Of a stretch of DNA of 11,218 bases, positions 1-5,799 are shown in pieces (positions within the stretch are counted from its first letter, which is position 1; the number at the start of each line of letters is the position of its first letter). Source of the stretch: CAXYVC01 sp964292295 (GTDB lineage Bacteria; Acidobacteriota; Holophagae; Holophagales; Holophagaceae); assembly GCA_964292295.1 (NCBI GenBank), contig CAXYVC010000090.1, forward strand, positions 1-11,218, written 5' to 3'. The notes beneath the pieces are model-generated. The model was not told the DNA's origin, ran no database searches, and saw only the letters and a program-made list of their open reading frames with translations. A program made the position numbers and the translations under genes.

Positions 1-162
1 CTTCAGGGTCTCGTCGACCACGGCGCGGATCTGCGCGCCGAACTGCCGCATCACCTCGCTGGTGATGACCACTTCCAGCTCCTTCCCCTCGTGCGGGGAG
101 ACCTTCACGAGCAGGTCGCTCGATTCGAGCGTGCCCGCCATGGCTTCATTGAGAATGTCCAT
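1..162 (-). CDS. citD: Citrate lyase acyl carrier protein (gamma subunit), N-terminal part
   Basis: The small acyl carrier subunit of citrate lyase carries the phosphoribosyl-dephospho-CoA prosthetic group through which acetyl and citryl groups pass during cleavage of citrate to acetate and oxaloacetate in the cytoplasm. The 54 visible residues begin MDILNEAMAGTLESSDLLVK and continue to FGAQIRAVVDETLK, matching the family pattern AGTLESSD...EKQFG.AIR. Serine 14 in TLESSD lies where the prosthetic group is attached in the Klebsiella protein (family knowledge). The ATG at 162 is chosen because AGAGG sits 8 nt upstream (171-175); another ATG at 166 is in a different frame. The family is about 95-100 residues, so roughly half is off the left edge. 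The gene follows citC by 54 nt on the same strand. The genes citE, citF and those for prosthetic group synthesis are expected further left but cannot be seen. Confidence 0.9.
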   Translation of the reverse strand, partial: MDILNEAMAGTLESSDLLVKVSPHEGKELEVVITSEVMRQFGAQIRAVVDETLK

Positions 163-216
163 CCATTCCACCTCTCGGGTTCATGGGGCCGCAGGGGTTC
201 CGCGGAGCCTCGGTTG

Positions 217-1317
217 TCAGAGTTTGCCGGCGTATTTTGCGCGCATCAGGTCCAGGGTGGCGGGGGGAACCAGCCCGGCCATCCGCGCGAAATCCCCCGC
301 CTTGAGGAGGCGCCGCACCTCGGAGGCGGAGATGGCGGTTCCCCCGGCCGCGAGGCGCGGGATTTCCACCACCTGGATGGGGGCCGCGGGGGAGAGCTCC
401 GGGGCCTCCAGCCAGCGGCGCATGTCGTCGTTGTAGCGGCGGGTCAGGGGACAGAAGGGCTCGGTGCCCACGTAGCGGTGGGTGATGCCCAGGGCGGGCG
501 CGAGGTGCTCGCGGAAGATCAGCAGGTCGATCGCGGTGCTGCAGGTCTCCACGAGCCCCTGGTCCTTCAGGAAGTAGCTCGGGAAGGTGGCCTTGGAGAT
601 CATGTAGCGCGAGCCCGGGTGCACCGTGAGGCGCGGGAGGTCAGCGGTCCCGGCGCGCACGAGCTCCAGGCGGTCGCCGTAGGCGATGGCGGAGGCGCCC
701 TCCGAGAGCACGAAGACGTGCAGCCAGTCGCAGGCCTCCGCTGCGCGGGTCACGAGGTGGCGGTGCCCCAGGGTGAAGGGGTTGGCGTTCAACACGATGC
801 CGCCGATGCGCGCGCCGGGCTGGCGCAGCTTGGCCAGCCGGGCGCAGGCACCCGAAAGGCCCACGGGGGTGTTCTCCATCAGGCAGGCGTGGCCGGGCAC
901 CGTGGCGAGGGTGTGGAAGCCGCAGCCCTCGAAGCGTTCGCGCTGCTCGGGCTTCGTGTAGAGGAAGAGGTGGGCGTGGCCGCGTTCCAGGGCCAGGTGG
1001 GCCATCTCCTCCAGGAGCTTCAGGCTCAGGTTCTCCCCCCTCATGGACCCGTCGATGGCCACGCACTTGACCACGCCGTCCTCCAGCCCCGCGCAGGCCA
1101 CGAGGGCGCCGTCCCGGCGGCAGGTCAGGAAGACCTGGACGCCCTTGTCGAGGTCCAGGCCACAGGCGTCCAGCAGGCGGCGGACCTCGGCGAGCTGCGC
1201 CTCGTCCCGGGCCGGAACGAAGGTGTCGAAGAAGAGGTCGTGGTCCACGGGAAGGCTCGAGGTGGGGGGAGCGAAGGGATGCGCCCAGCCGGAACGGGCC
1301 GGCCGGGCGCGGGGCAC
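217..1317 (-). CDS. citC: [Citrate (pro-3S)-lyase] ligase (acetate:SH-citrate lyase ligase)
   Basis: This enzyme activates citrate lyase by acetylating the thiol of the CitD prosthetic group with acetate and ATP. The protein has the two-part CitC layout. An N-terminal GNAT-like domain spans about residues 50-150 (CVAIDGSMRGENLSLKLL). It is followed by a nucleotidyltransferase domain with the adenylate-binding motif NANPFTLGHRHL (178-188; TxGH at 182-185) and ISASEVRRLL near 329. Further family blocks are VGTEPFC and YNDDMRRWLE. The start is uncertain. The GTG at 1317 gives 366 residues and lies 9 nt after the acn stop, in the same frame. A second GTG at 1248 gives 343 residues, and by memory aligns its first residues with the start of E. 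coli CitC (about 350 residues). Neither GTG has a clear Shine-Dalgarno sequence, so translation may depend on coupling to acn. It is the middle visible gene of the acn-citC-citD operon. Confidence 0.93.
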   Translation of the reverse strand: MPRARPARSGWAHPFAPPTSSLPVDHDLFFDTFVPARDEAQLAEVRRLLDACGLDLDKGVQVFLTCRRDGALVACAGLEDGVVKCVAIDGSMRGENLSLKLLEEMAHLALERGHAHLFLYTKPEQRERFEGCGFHTLATVPGHACLMENTPVGLSGACARLAKLRQPGARIGGIVLNANPFTLGHRHLVTRAAEACDWLHVFVLSEGASAIAYGDRLELVRAGTADLPRLTVHPGSRYMISKATFPSYFLKDQGLVETCSTAIDLLIFREHLAPALGITHRYVGTEPFCPLTRRYNDDMRRWLEAPELSPAAPIQVVEIPRLAAGGTAISASEVRRLLKAGDFARMAGLVPPATLDLMRAKYAGKL

Positions 1318-1326
1318 TGCGGCGCG

Positions 1327-3258
1327 CTAGCGCTTGGTGGTGTGGTTCAGGAGGCCGCCGGCGAGGAGGATCTCGCGCTGGCGCTCCGACAGGTTGTAGG
1401 TGCAGGTCACGGGCTTCTGGCCAGCCACCTGCAGGACCACGGGCTCGCCCTTCTCGATGGCCTGGCGCCAGTCGGGGGCCTCGAGGGCCACGCCGGCCTC
1501 GAGGCGGTCGTAGTCCGCGGGATCCTGGAAGAGCAGGGGCAGGATGCCGAAGTTCACCAGGTTGGCGGCGTGGATGCGCTCGAAGGACTTGGCGACAACG
1601 GCCTTGACGCCCAGGTACATCGGGCACATGGCGGCGTGCTCGCGGCTGGAACCCTGGCCGTAGGACTCGCCGGCCACGATCACGTTGTGGATGCCCTTGT
1701 CGCGGTTCTCCAGGGCGCGGGTGGAGAAGCTGCCGTCCACGTGCTCGAAGACGTACTTCGCGTAGGTGGGCACGTTGGAGCGGTATTTCAGGCGGGCGCC
1801 GGCGGGCATGATGTGGTCGGTGGTGATCTTCTCGCCCACCTTGATGGTGGCCACGCCCTTCAGGGACTGGGGCATGGCGCCGTTCGCCGGGGGCTCGCCG
1901 ATGTTGGGGCCGCGGAAGATCTGGGTGGAGCGGGCGGCCTCGGACGGGAAGAGGAACATCGAGTCGTCGATGACGAAGGCCTCGGGCTCCTCGATGCCGG
2001 GGTAGGCGATGTCCGTGGTGGCGGGATCCGTGAAGGTGCCGGTGATGGCGGCCACGGCGGCCACCTCGGGGCTCACCAGGTAGACCTGGGCGTCCTTGGT
2101 GCCAGAGCGGGCCTCGAAGTTGCGGTTGGAGGTGCGGAGGCTCACGCCCGCGCTCTTCGGGGAGAAGTGGTTGCCAATGCAGAAGCCGCAGGCGGACTCC
2201 AGGATGCGGGCGCCGCTGTCCAGCAGGTCGGCCAGGCTGCCGTCCCGGCTGAGCATCTGGAGCACCTGCCGGGAGCCGGGGGCGATGCCGAGGCTCACGT
2301 TCTCGTGCACGCGGCGGCCCTTCAGGATGGCGGCGGTGGTGCGCATGTCCTTCAGGCTGGAGTTGGTGCAGGAGCCGATGCACACCTGGTCGACCTTCAT
2401 GCCGGCCAGCTCCTTCACGGGCTTCACGTTGCCGGGGCTGTGGGGGCAGGCGGCCAGGGGCTCGATGGCGGAGAGGTCCACCTCGATGATGCGGTCGTAG
2501 GACGCGCCTGCGTCGGCCTTCAGCTCCGTCCAGTCCTGCTCGCGGGCCTGGGCCTTCAGGAAGGCCTTGGTCACGGCGTCGCTGGGGAAGATGGAGGTGG
2601 TCACGCCCATCTCGGCGCCCATGTTGGTGATGGTGGCGCGCTGGGGCACGGAGAGGGTCTCCACGCCGGGGCCGCCGTACTCGAGCACCACGCCCACGTT
2701 GCCCTTGGTGGTGAGCACGCTCAGCATGTGCAGCACCACGTCCTTGGCGGTCACCCAGGGGCGCAGGCGGCCGGTGAGGCGCGCCAGGTAGACCTTGGGG
2801 GCCGTCAGGTAGAAGTTCCCGCCGCCCATGGCCACGGCCACGTCCAGGCCGCCGGCGCCGATGGCGATCTGGCCGATGCCGCCGCCGGTGGGGGTGTGGC
2901 TGTCGGAGCCGAGCAGCGTGGTGCCGGGCTTGCCGAAGCGCTCCAGGTGGACCTGGTGGCAGATGCCGTTGCCCGGGCGGCTGTAGACCAGACCGAAGCG
3001 CTGGGCGATGGTCTGCAGGTAGCGGTGGTCGTCGGCGTTCTCGAAGCCCACCTGGACCGTGTTGTGGTCCACGTAGGACACGGAGAGGTCCGTCTTGATG
3101 CCGGACAGGCCCATCGCCTCGAACTGCAGGTAGGCCATGGTGCCGGTCGCGTCCTGGGTCAGGGTCTGGTCGATGCGGATGCCGATCTCGCGGCCCACCT
3201 CGTAGGCGCCTTCCCGCAGGTGGGCCTTGAGGATCTTCTCGACGATGTTCTGGGGCAT
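1327..3258 (-). CDS. acn: Aconitate hydratase (aconitase), single-chain, Aquifex-type
   Basis: Cytoplasmic [4Fe-4S] enzyme interconverting citrate, cis-aconitate and isocitrate. From the ATG at 3258 it is 643 residues. LGSDSHTPTGGGIGQ (DSHT at 119-122) is the first aconitase signature. The cluster cysteines are C297 in CIGSCTNSS and C357/C360 in SACGFCIG. The swivel domain carries YGQGSSREHAA, with the catalytic serine region at 537-541. The length, well below the roughly 890 residues of AcnA, and the SREH loop fit the short 'putative, Aquifex type' aconitase group and argue against isopropylmalate or homoaconitate dehydratase large subunits, which lack a fused swivel domain. The ATG at 3258 is preferred over an upstream GTG at 3294 because AGGAG lies 10 nt before it (3269-3273). 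It is the first gene after the sigma-54 promoter, followed at once by citC, so it is probably a citrate-pathway enzyme under inducible control rather than the housekeeping TCA-cycle copy. Confidence 0.95.
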   Translation of the reverse strand: MPQNIVEKILKAHLREGAYEVGREIGIRIDQTLTQDATGTMAYLQFEAMGLSGIKTDLSVSYVDHNTVQVGFENADDHRYLQTIAQRFGLVYSRPGNGICHQVHLERFGKPGTTLLGSDSHTPTGGGIGQIAIGAGGLDVAVAMGGGNFYLTAPKVYLARLTGRLRPWVTAKDVVLHMLSVLTTKGNVGVVLEYGGPGVETLSVPQRATITNMGAEMGVTTSIFPSDAVTKAFLKAQAREQDWTELKADAGASYDRIIEVDLSAIEPLAACPHSPGNVKPVKELAGMKVDQVCIGSCTNSSLKDMRTTAAILKGRRVHENVSLGIAPGSRQVLQMLSRDGSLADLLDSGARILESACGFCIGNHFSPKSAGVSLRTSNRNFEARSGTKDAQVYLVSPEVAAVAAITGTFTDPATTDIAYPGIEEPEAFVIDDSMFLFPSEAARSTQIFRGPNIGEPPANGAMPQSLKGVATIKVGEKITTDHIMPAGARLKYRSNVPTYAKYVFEHVDGSFSTRALENRDKGIHNVIVAGESYGQGSSREHAAMCPMYLGVKAVVAKSFERIHAANLVNFGILPLLFQDPADYDRLEAGVALEAPDWRQAIEKGEPVVLQVAGQKPVTCTYNLSERQREILLAGGLLNHTTKR

Positions 3259-3266
3259 GACAGGTT

Positions 3267-3273
3267 CTCTCCT
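3267..3273 (-). promoter_or_regulatory. Ribosome binding site of acn
   Basis: The minus strand reads AGGAGAG followed by AACCTGTC and ATG. AGGAG is 10 nt from the ATG at 3258. This decides between that start and the upstream in-frame GTG at 3294, which would place the site inside the coding region. Confidence 0.7.
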
Positions 3274-3353
3274 GCGCAGGGGCGTCCTGGGCACACAGCA
3301 CCCCGCCCGGAAGCATCCGGGTGGACGGCGGTTTGGGTTGGCACCTTCCGGGC

Positions 3354-3370
3354 TCCGTGCCGGGCACGGA
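3354..3370. repeat. 17-bp perfect palindrome in the acn leader
   Basis: The sequence TCCGTGCC-G-GGCACGGA has perfect 8-bp arms around one central base. It lies downstream of the predicted sigma-54 start point (near 3409) and about 95 nt before the acn ATG, so it is inside the transcribed leader. Shorter flanking arms, GCATCCG at 3313-3319 and CGGATGC at 3367-3373, are also complementary to each other and could enclose it in a larger fold. It has no U-run after it, so it is not a standard terminator. It could be a repressor operator or part of an mRNA structure. The role is unknown. Confidence 0.45.
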
Positions 3371-3418
3371 TGCGCACGCGGGAGGAACCCCGGGGCGCGG
3401 GAGGCACGTGCTTCTGAA

Positions 3419-3436
3419 TAGCGAGTTGCGTGCCAA
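3419..3436 (-). promoter_or_regulatory. Sigma-54 (-24/-12) promoter of acn-citC-citD
   Basis: On the minus strand the sequence is TTGGCACGCAACTCGCTA. It matches the established sigma-54 consensus YTGGCACG-N4-TTGCW with one mismatch (TCGC for TTGC). The invariant GG (3434-3433) and GC (3422-3421) have exactly ten bases between them. The predicted start of transcription is near 3409, giving a leader of about 150 nt before the acn ATG at 3258. It points toward acn and lies just downstream of the gene for a sigma-54 activator, which strongly supports function. Upstream palindromes at about -83 and -114 are plausible activator sites. Confidence 0.82.
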
Positions 3437-3487
3437 CCTTCATCAATGACGGGCGGGGCGCGGAGCGGGAACAGGATCGATGGGCTG

Positions 3488-3497
3488 GAAGGCCTTC
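3488..3497. promoter_or_regulatory. Possible activator-binding palindrome, about -83
   Basis: GAAGGCCTTC is a perfect 10-bp palindrome centred about 59 bp upstream of the -24 element. This distance is within the usual range for enhancer-binding protein sites. Assignment rests only on symmetry and position; a 10-bp palindrome can occur by chance in GC-rich DNA. Confidence 0.3.
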
Positions 3498-3516
3498 GGG
3501 TTGTAGCGAGGGGGGA

Positions 3517-3530
3517 GCCGGGTTCCCGGC
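3517..3530. promoter_or_regulatory. Possible activator-binding palindrome, about -114, or weak terminator
   Basis: GCCGGG-TT-CCCGGC is a perfect 14-bp palindrome 24 bp beyond the stop codon of the activator gene and about 90 bp upstream of the acn -24 element. It could be an upstream activating sequence for the sigma-54 activator. As RNA from the activator gene it could form a 5-bp stem with a 4-nt loop, but it is followed by a C-rich run, not U residues, so intrinsic termination would be weak. Confidence 0.35.
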
Positions 3531-3554
3531 AATGGTTTTAATGGGCTGAATAGG

Positions 3555-5597
3555 CTATCTGTTTGACCTGTTTGTGGCCCACCTGACAAAGCCGTGACCC
3601 TTGGCGGAAAGCTCGCTTCCGCGGCGCCCCACGCCGGAATGCACCAAGCCGAGGTCGCCGAGGACCTGGAGCACGCCCCGGACCTCGGCCTCGCTCATGG
3701 GTTGGTCCTGGGCCTGCAGGGCGGCGTGCAGGCTCTTGCGTCCGGCCCTCATGCCGCGGCTGGCGAACTGGGCCAGGGCGTTCAGCACCGCCAGGGCGCG
3801 CTCCTGGCCGCAGCGGGCGCGCAGCATCCAGGCCTCGGTTTCGAAGGACGCCTCGGTGGAACTCCCCAGCAGGTAGGCGGGCAGGGCTTGGGGGCTGACC
3901 GGGTTCTCCCCCATCAAGGTGATGTGGTTGGCCACGTTGCCCAGCTCCCGGATGTTGCCGGGCCACTCGTAGCGCTGGAGGAGTTCCCGCGCCTCGGGGG
4001 TGAAGGCGAGGTTGCCCCGGCGCTGCCCGGCGAGGAAGTGTTTCAGGAGGGGGAAGATGTCCTCCGGGCGCTCCCGGAGGGGCGGCACCAGCAGGGAAAG
4101 GGCGTTCAGGCGGTAGTAGAGGTCCTCCCGGAACTGCCCCGCCTGGATCCGTTCCCGCAGGTTGCGGTTGGTGGCCGCGAGGACGCGGATGTTCACCTGC
4201 GTGAGCCGCTGGGCGCCCACGCGCATGATCTGGCGCTCCTGGAGCACGCGCAGCAGCTTGGCCTGGAGCATCAGGGGCATGTCGCCGATCTCGTCCAGGA
4301 AGACCGTGCCGTTGTTGGCCTGCTCGAAGAGGCCCTCCTTGCCCTCCTTGAGGGCGCCCGTGAAGGAGCCTCCCGTGTAGCCGAAGAGCTCGCTCTCCAG
4401 GAGGTTCTCGGGCACGGCGGCGCAGTTCACGGCCACGAAGGGCTGCTTGCGGCGGGCGGACGCGTTGTGGATGGACTGGGCCAGCAGCTCCTTGCCCGTG
4501 CCGCTCTCGCCCATGATCAGCACCGTGAAGTCCGACGTGGCGATGCGCTTGGCCAGCTCGATGCACTGGCCCATGCGGGGGCTGTGGCAGAGCATGTCGG
4601 AAAAGCTGTAGCGGGCCGTGAGGCCGCGCTCCCGGAGCTTGCGGCTCAGGTTCTGCTCCAGCTGGCGGATGTAGGTGACCTCCTGGAAGTTGTAGTAGCT
4701 TCCGTTGGGCTCCCCGAAGTACTGGACGTCCTGGCGGTTCACGATGATCGAGCGGCCCTTGGATTCCACCAGCCACTCCCGGCCGCGCCCCCGTTCGAGG
4801 ATCTCCCGGATCTCGGGTTCGAAGACCTCCGTGCCCGCGCCCGTCAGGTCCTCCCGGAGCTGGAGCATCTCCGTGAGGGCGTGGTTGTGGAGGGCCACCT
4901 TCCCCTGGCTGTTCATCAGCAGGATGCCTTCGTGGGCCAGGTTCATGACCGCGTCCAGCTCCACGTTCTTCTTGAAGAGCTCCTTGTACTGGCGGTTGAC
5001 GCCCGTATCCAGGTCGATGTTGCTCTTGGAGTAGTTCAGCAGGCGCTGGTCGATGTTGCGGTCGACGATCCGCAGGCGGTTCAGCAGCTCGATGAAGGTG
5101 GAGATGTCGATGCAGCGGTGGCCGATGTCCAGCACCGTGTCGATGCCGGCGGGCACGAGCTTCCGCTCGCCGGGGGTGATGGCGATGTGCAGGCCGCTGC
5201 AGTCCATGCCCTCCTCGTAGGGGATGAACTCCAGGTGGTTGAACTCCAGCTGCTGGAGCAGGGCCACGGTCTCCAGGGTGGTCTCGGGCAGGTTGTTCAC
5301 CACGAGCACCTTCGTGCCGGGCGGAATGGCGAAGATCCGGTAGGCCTCGCTCTCCCGGATGGTGCGCTGCACCGGCAGGATGCGGCGGGCCTCCGCCACG
5401 TGGTTCTGCACCTCCAGCGCCTTGTTGCGGGTGGTCACCAGCACCACGTCGGCCTCGATCTGCTCGCCGGGGGCCAGGTCCTCGAAGAAGACGTTCCGGA
5501 TCTCCACGCGTCCGCTCAGGACCTCCTGGAGATCCCGGGTGAGCACATCGCCCATCTGCGAGTTCCGCTGATCCGTGATCAGGGCGATCCGCTTCAT
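3555..5597 (-). CDS. Sigma-54-dependent transcriptional activator (sensor domain-PAS-AAA+)
   Basis: This is a bacterial enhancer-binding protein that uses ATP hydrolysis to open sigma-54 promoters. Of its 680 residues, about 1-175 form an alpha/beta sensory domain with two Rossmann-like halves (MKRIALITDQ; PPGTKVLVVNNLPETT), loosely like the PrpR N-terminal domain. A PAS domain covers about 205-310 (HEGILLMNSQGKVALHNHA). The AAA+ domain has Walker A GESGTGKE (363-370), the sigma-contact loop GSFTGA (410-415; the usual form is GAFTGA), Walker B TVFLDEIGDM (431-440), sensor I LAATNRN and sensor II WPGNIREL (545-552). The C-terminus (about 590-675) does not look like the usual Fis helix-turn-helix; it resembles a winged helix (MSEAEVRGVLQVLGDLGLV). 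GGGAG lies 5 nt before the ATG. It lies directly upstream of the sigma-54 promoter for acn-citCD, so that operon is its likely target. The ligand is unknown; citrate or a related tricarboxylate is inferred. Confidence 0.9.
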   Translation of the reverse strand: MKRIALITDQRNSQMGDVLTRDLQEVLSGRVEIRNVFFEDLAPGEQIEADVVLVTTRNKALEVQNHVAEARRILPVQRTIRESEAYRIFAIPPGTKVLVVNNLPETTLETVALLQQLEFNHLEFIPYEEGMDCSGLHIAITPGERKLVPAGIDTVLDIGHRCIDISTFIELLNRLRIVDRNIDQRLLNYSKSNIDLDTGVNRQYKELFKKNVELDAVMNLAHEGILLMNSQGKVALHNHALTEMLQLREDLTGAGTEVFEPEIREILERGRGREWLVESKGRSIIVNRQDVQYFGEPNGSYYNFQEVTYIRQLEQNLSRKLRERGLTARYSFSDMLCHSPRMGQCIELAKRIATSDFTVLIMGESGTGKELLAQSIHNASARRKQPFVAVNCAAVPENLLESELFGYTGGSFTGALKEGKEGLFEQANNGTVFLDEIGDMPLMLQAKLLRVLQERQIMRVGAQRLTQVNIRVLAATNRNLRERIQAGQFREDLYYRLNALSLLVPPLRERPEDIFPLLKHFLAGQRRGNLAFTPEARELLQRYEWPGNIRELGNVANHITLMGENPVSPQALPAYLLGSSTEASFETEAWMLRARCGQERALAVLNALAQFASRGMRAGRKSLHAALQAQDQPMSEAEVRGVLQVLGDLGLVHSGVGRRGSELSAKGHGFVRWATNRSNR

Positions 5598-5799
5598 GCC
5601 GTCTCCCGGGAGGCCAGGCGCGCCGGGTGCGGCCTCCCCGCCTCATTTCCGCACAGGGCCCGGGCGGGGGCAACACCCAAGGGGCGCCGCGGGGCCCGGC
5701 CGCGGCGCGACCATTTCCGGCGGCGCTCCCAAAATCGGGTTCTGCCGCGAAGGTGACGATGAAGGGGCCCAGCTTTCCCTTCGCGCACCGGAGACCGCC
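5598..5799. other. Divergent intergenic region between activator gene and ercA
   Basis: These 202 bp separate two divergent genes and must hold both promoters unless one lies elsewhere. I find no convincing -24/-12 element and no clear -35/-10 pair on either strand. The stretch is very GC-rich in its middle (about 5685-5710). The only clear structures are the inverted repeat at 5608-5638 and the ercA ribosome binding site GGAG six nt before the ATG at 5800. Confidence 0.5.
5608..5638. repeat. Inverted repeat just upstream of the activator start
   Basis: GGGAGGCC at 5608-5615 and GGCCTCCC at 5631-5638 are perfect 8-bp arms with a 15-nt spacer. On the minus strand the repeat lies in the leader of the activator gene, and its inner edge overlaps the GGGAG ribosome binding site. 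As RNA it could form a hairpin that covers the binding site; as DNA it could be an operator. Either would allow control of the activator gene. Not demonstrated. Confidence 0.4.

Noticed and set aside
3337..3355. Plus-strand sigma-54-like sequence TTGGCAC-N5-GGGC
   Set aside because: The -12 half is poor (GGGC for TTGC) and there is no plus-strand gene downstream until 5800.
91..3417. Very long plus-strand open frame opposite acn and citC
   Set aside because: Low-complexity translation rich in G, A, H, V, L with no family motif; it is the antisense of real genes with strong GC3 bias, which removes stop codons.
641..3436. Long minus-strand frame overlapping acn and citC
   Set aside because: Arg/Pro/Gly-rich out-of-frame reading of the same strand; acn and citC in their own frames carry complete catalytic motifs.
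3594..5756. Plus-strand frame opposite the activator gene
   Set aside because: Antisense shadow; the minus strand shows a full AAA+ protein here.
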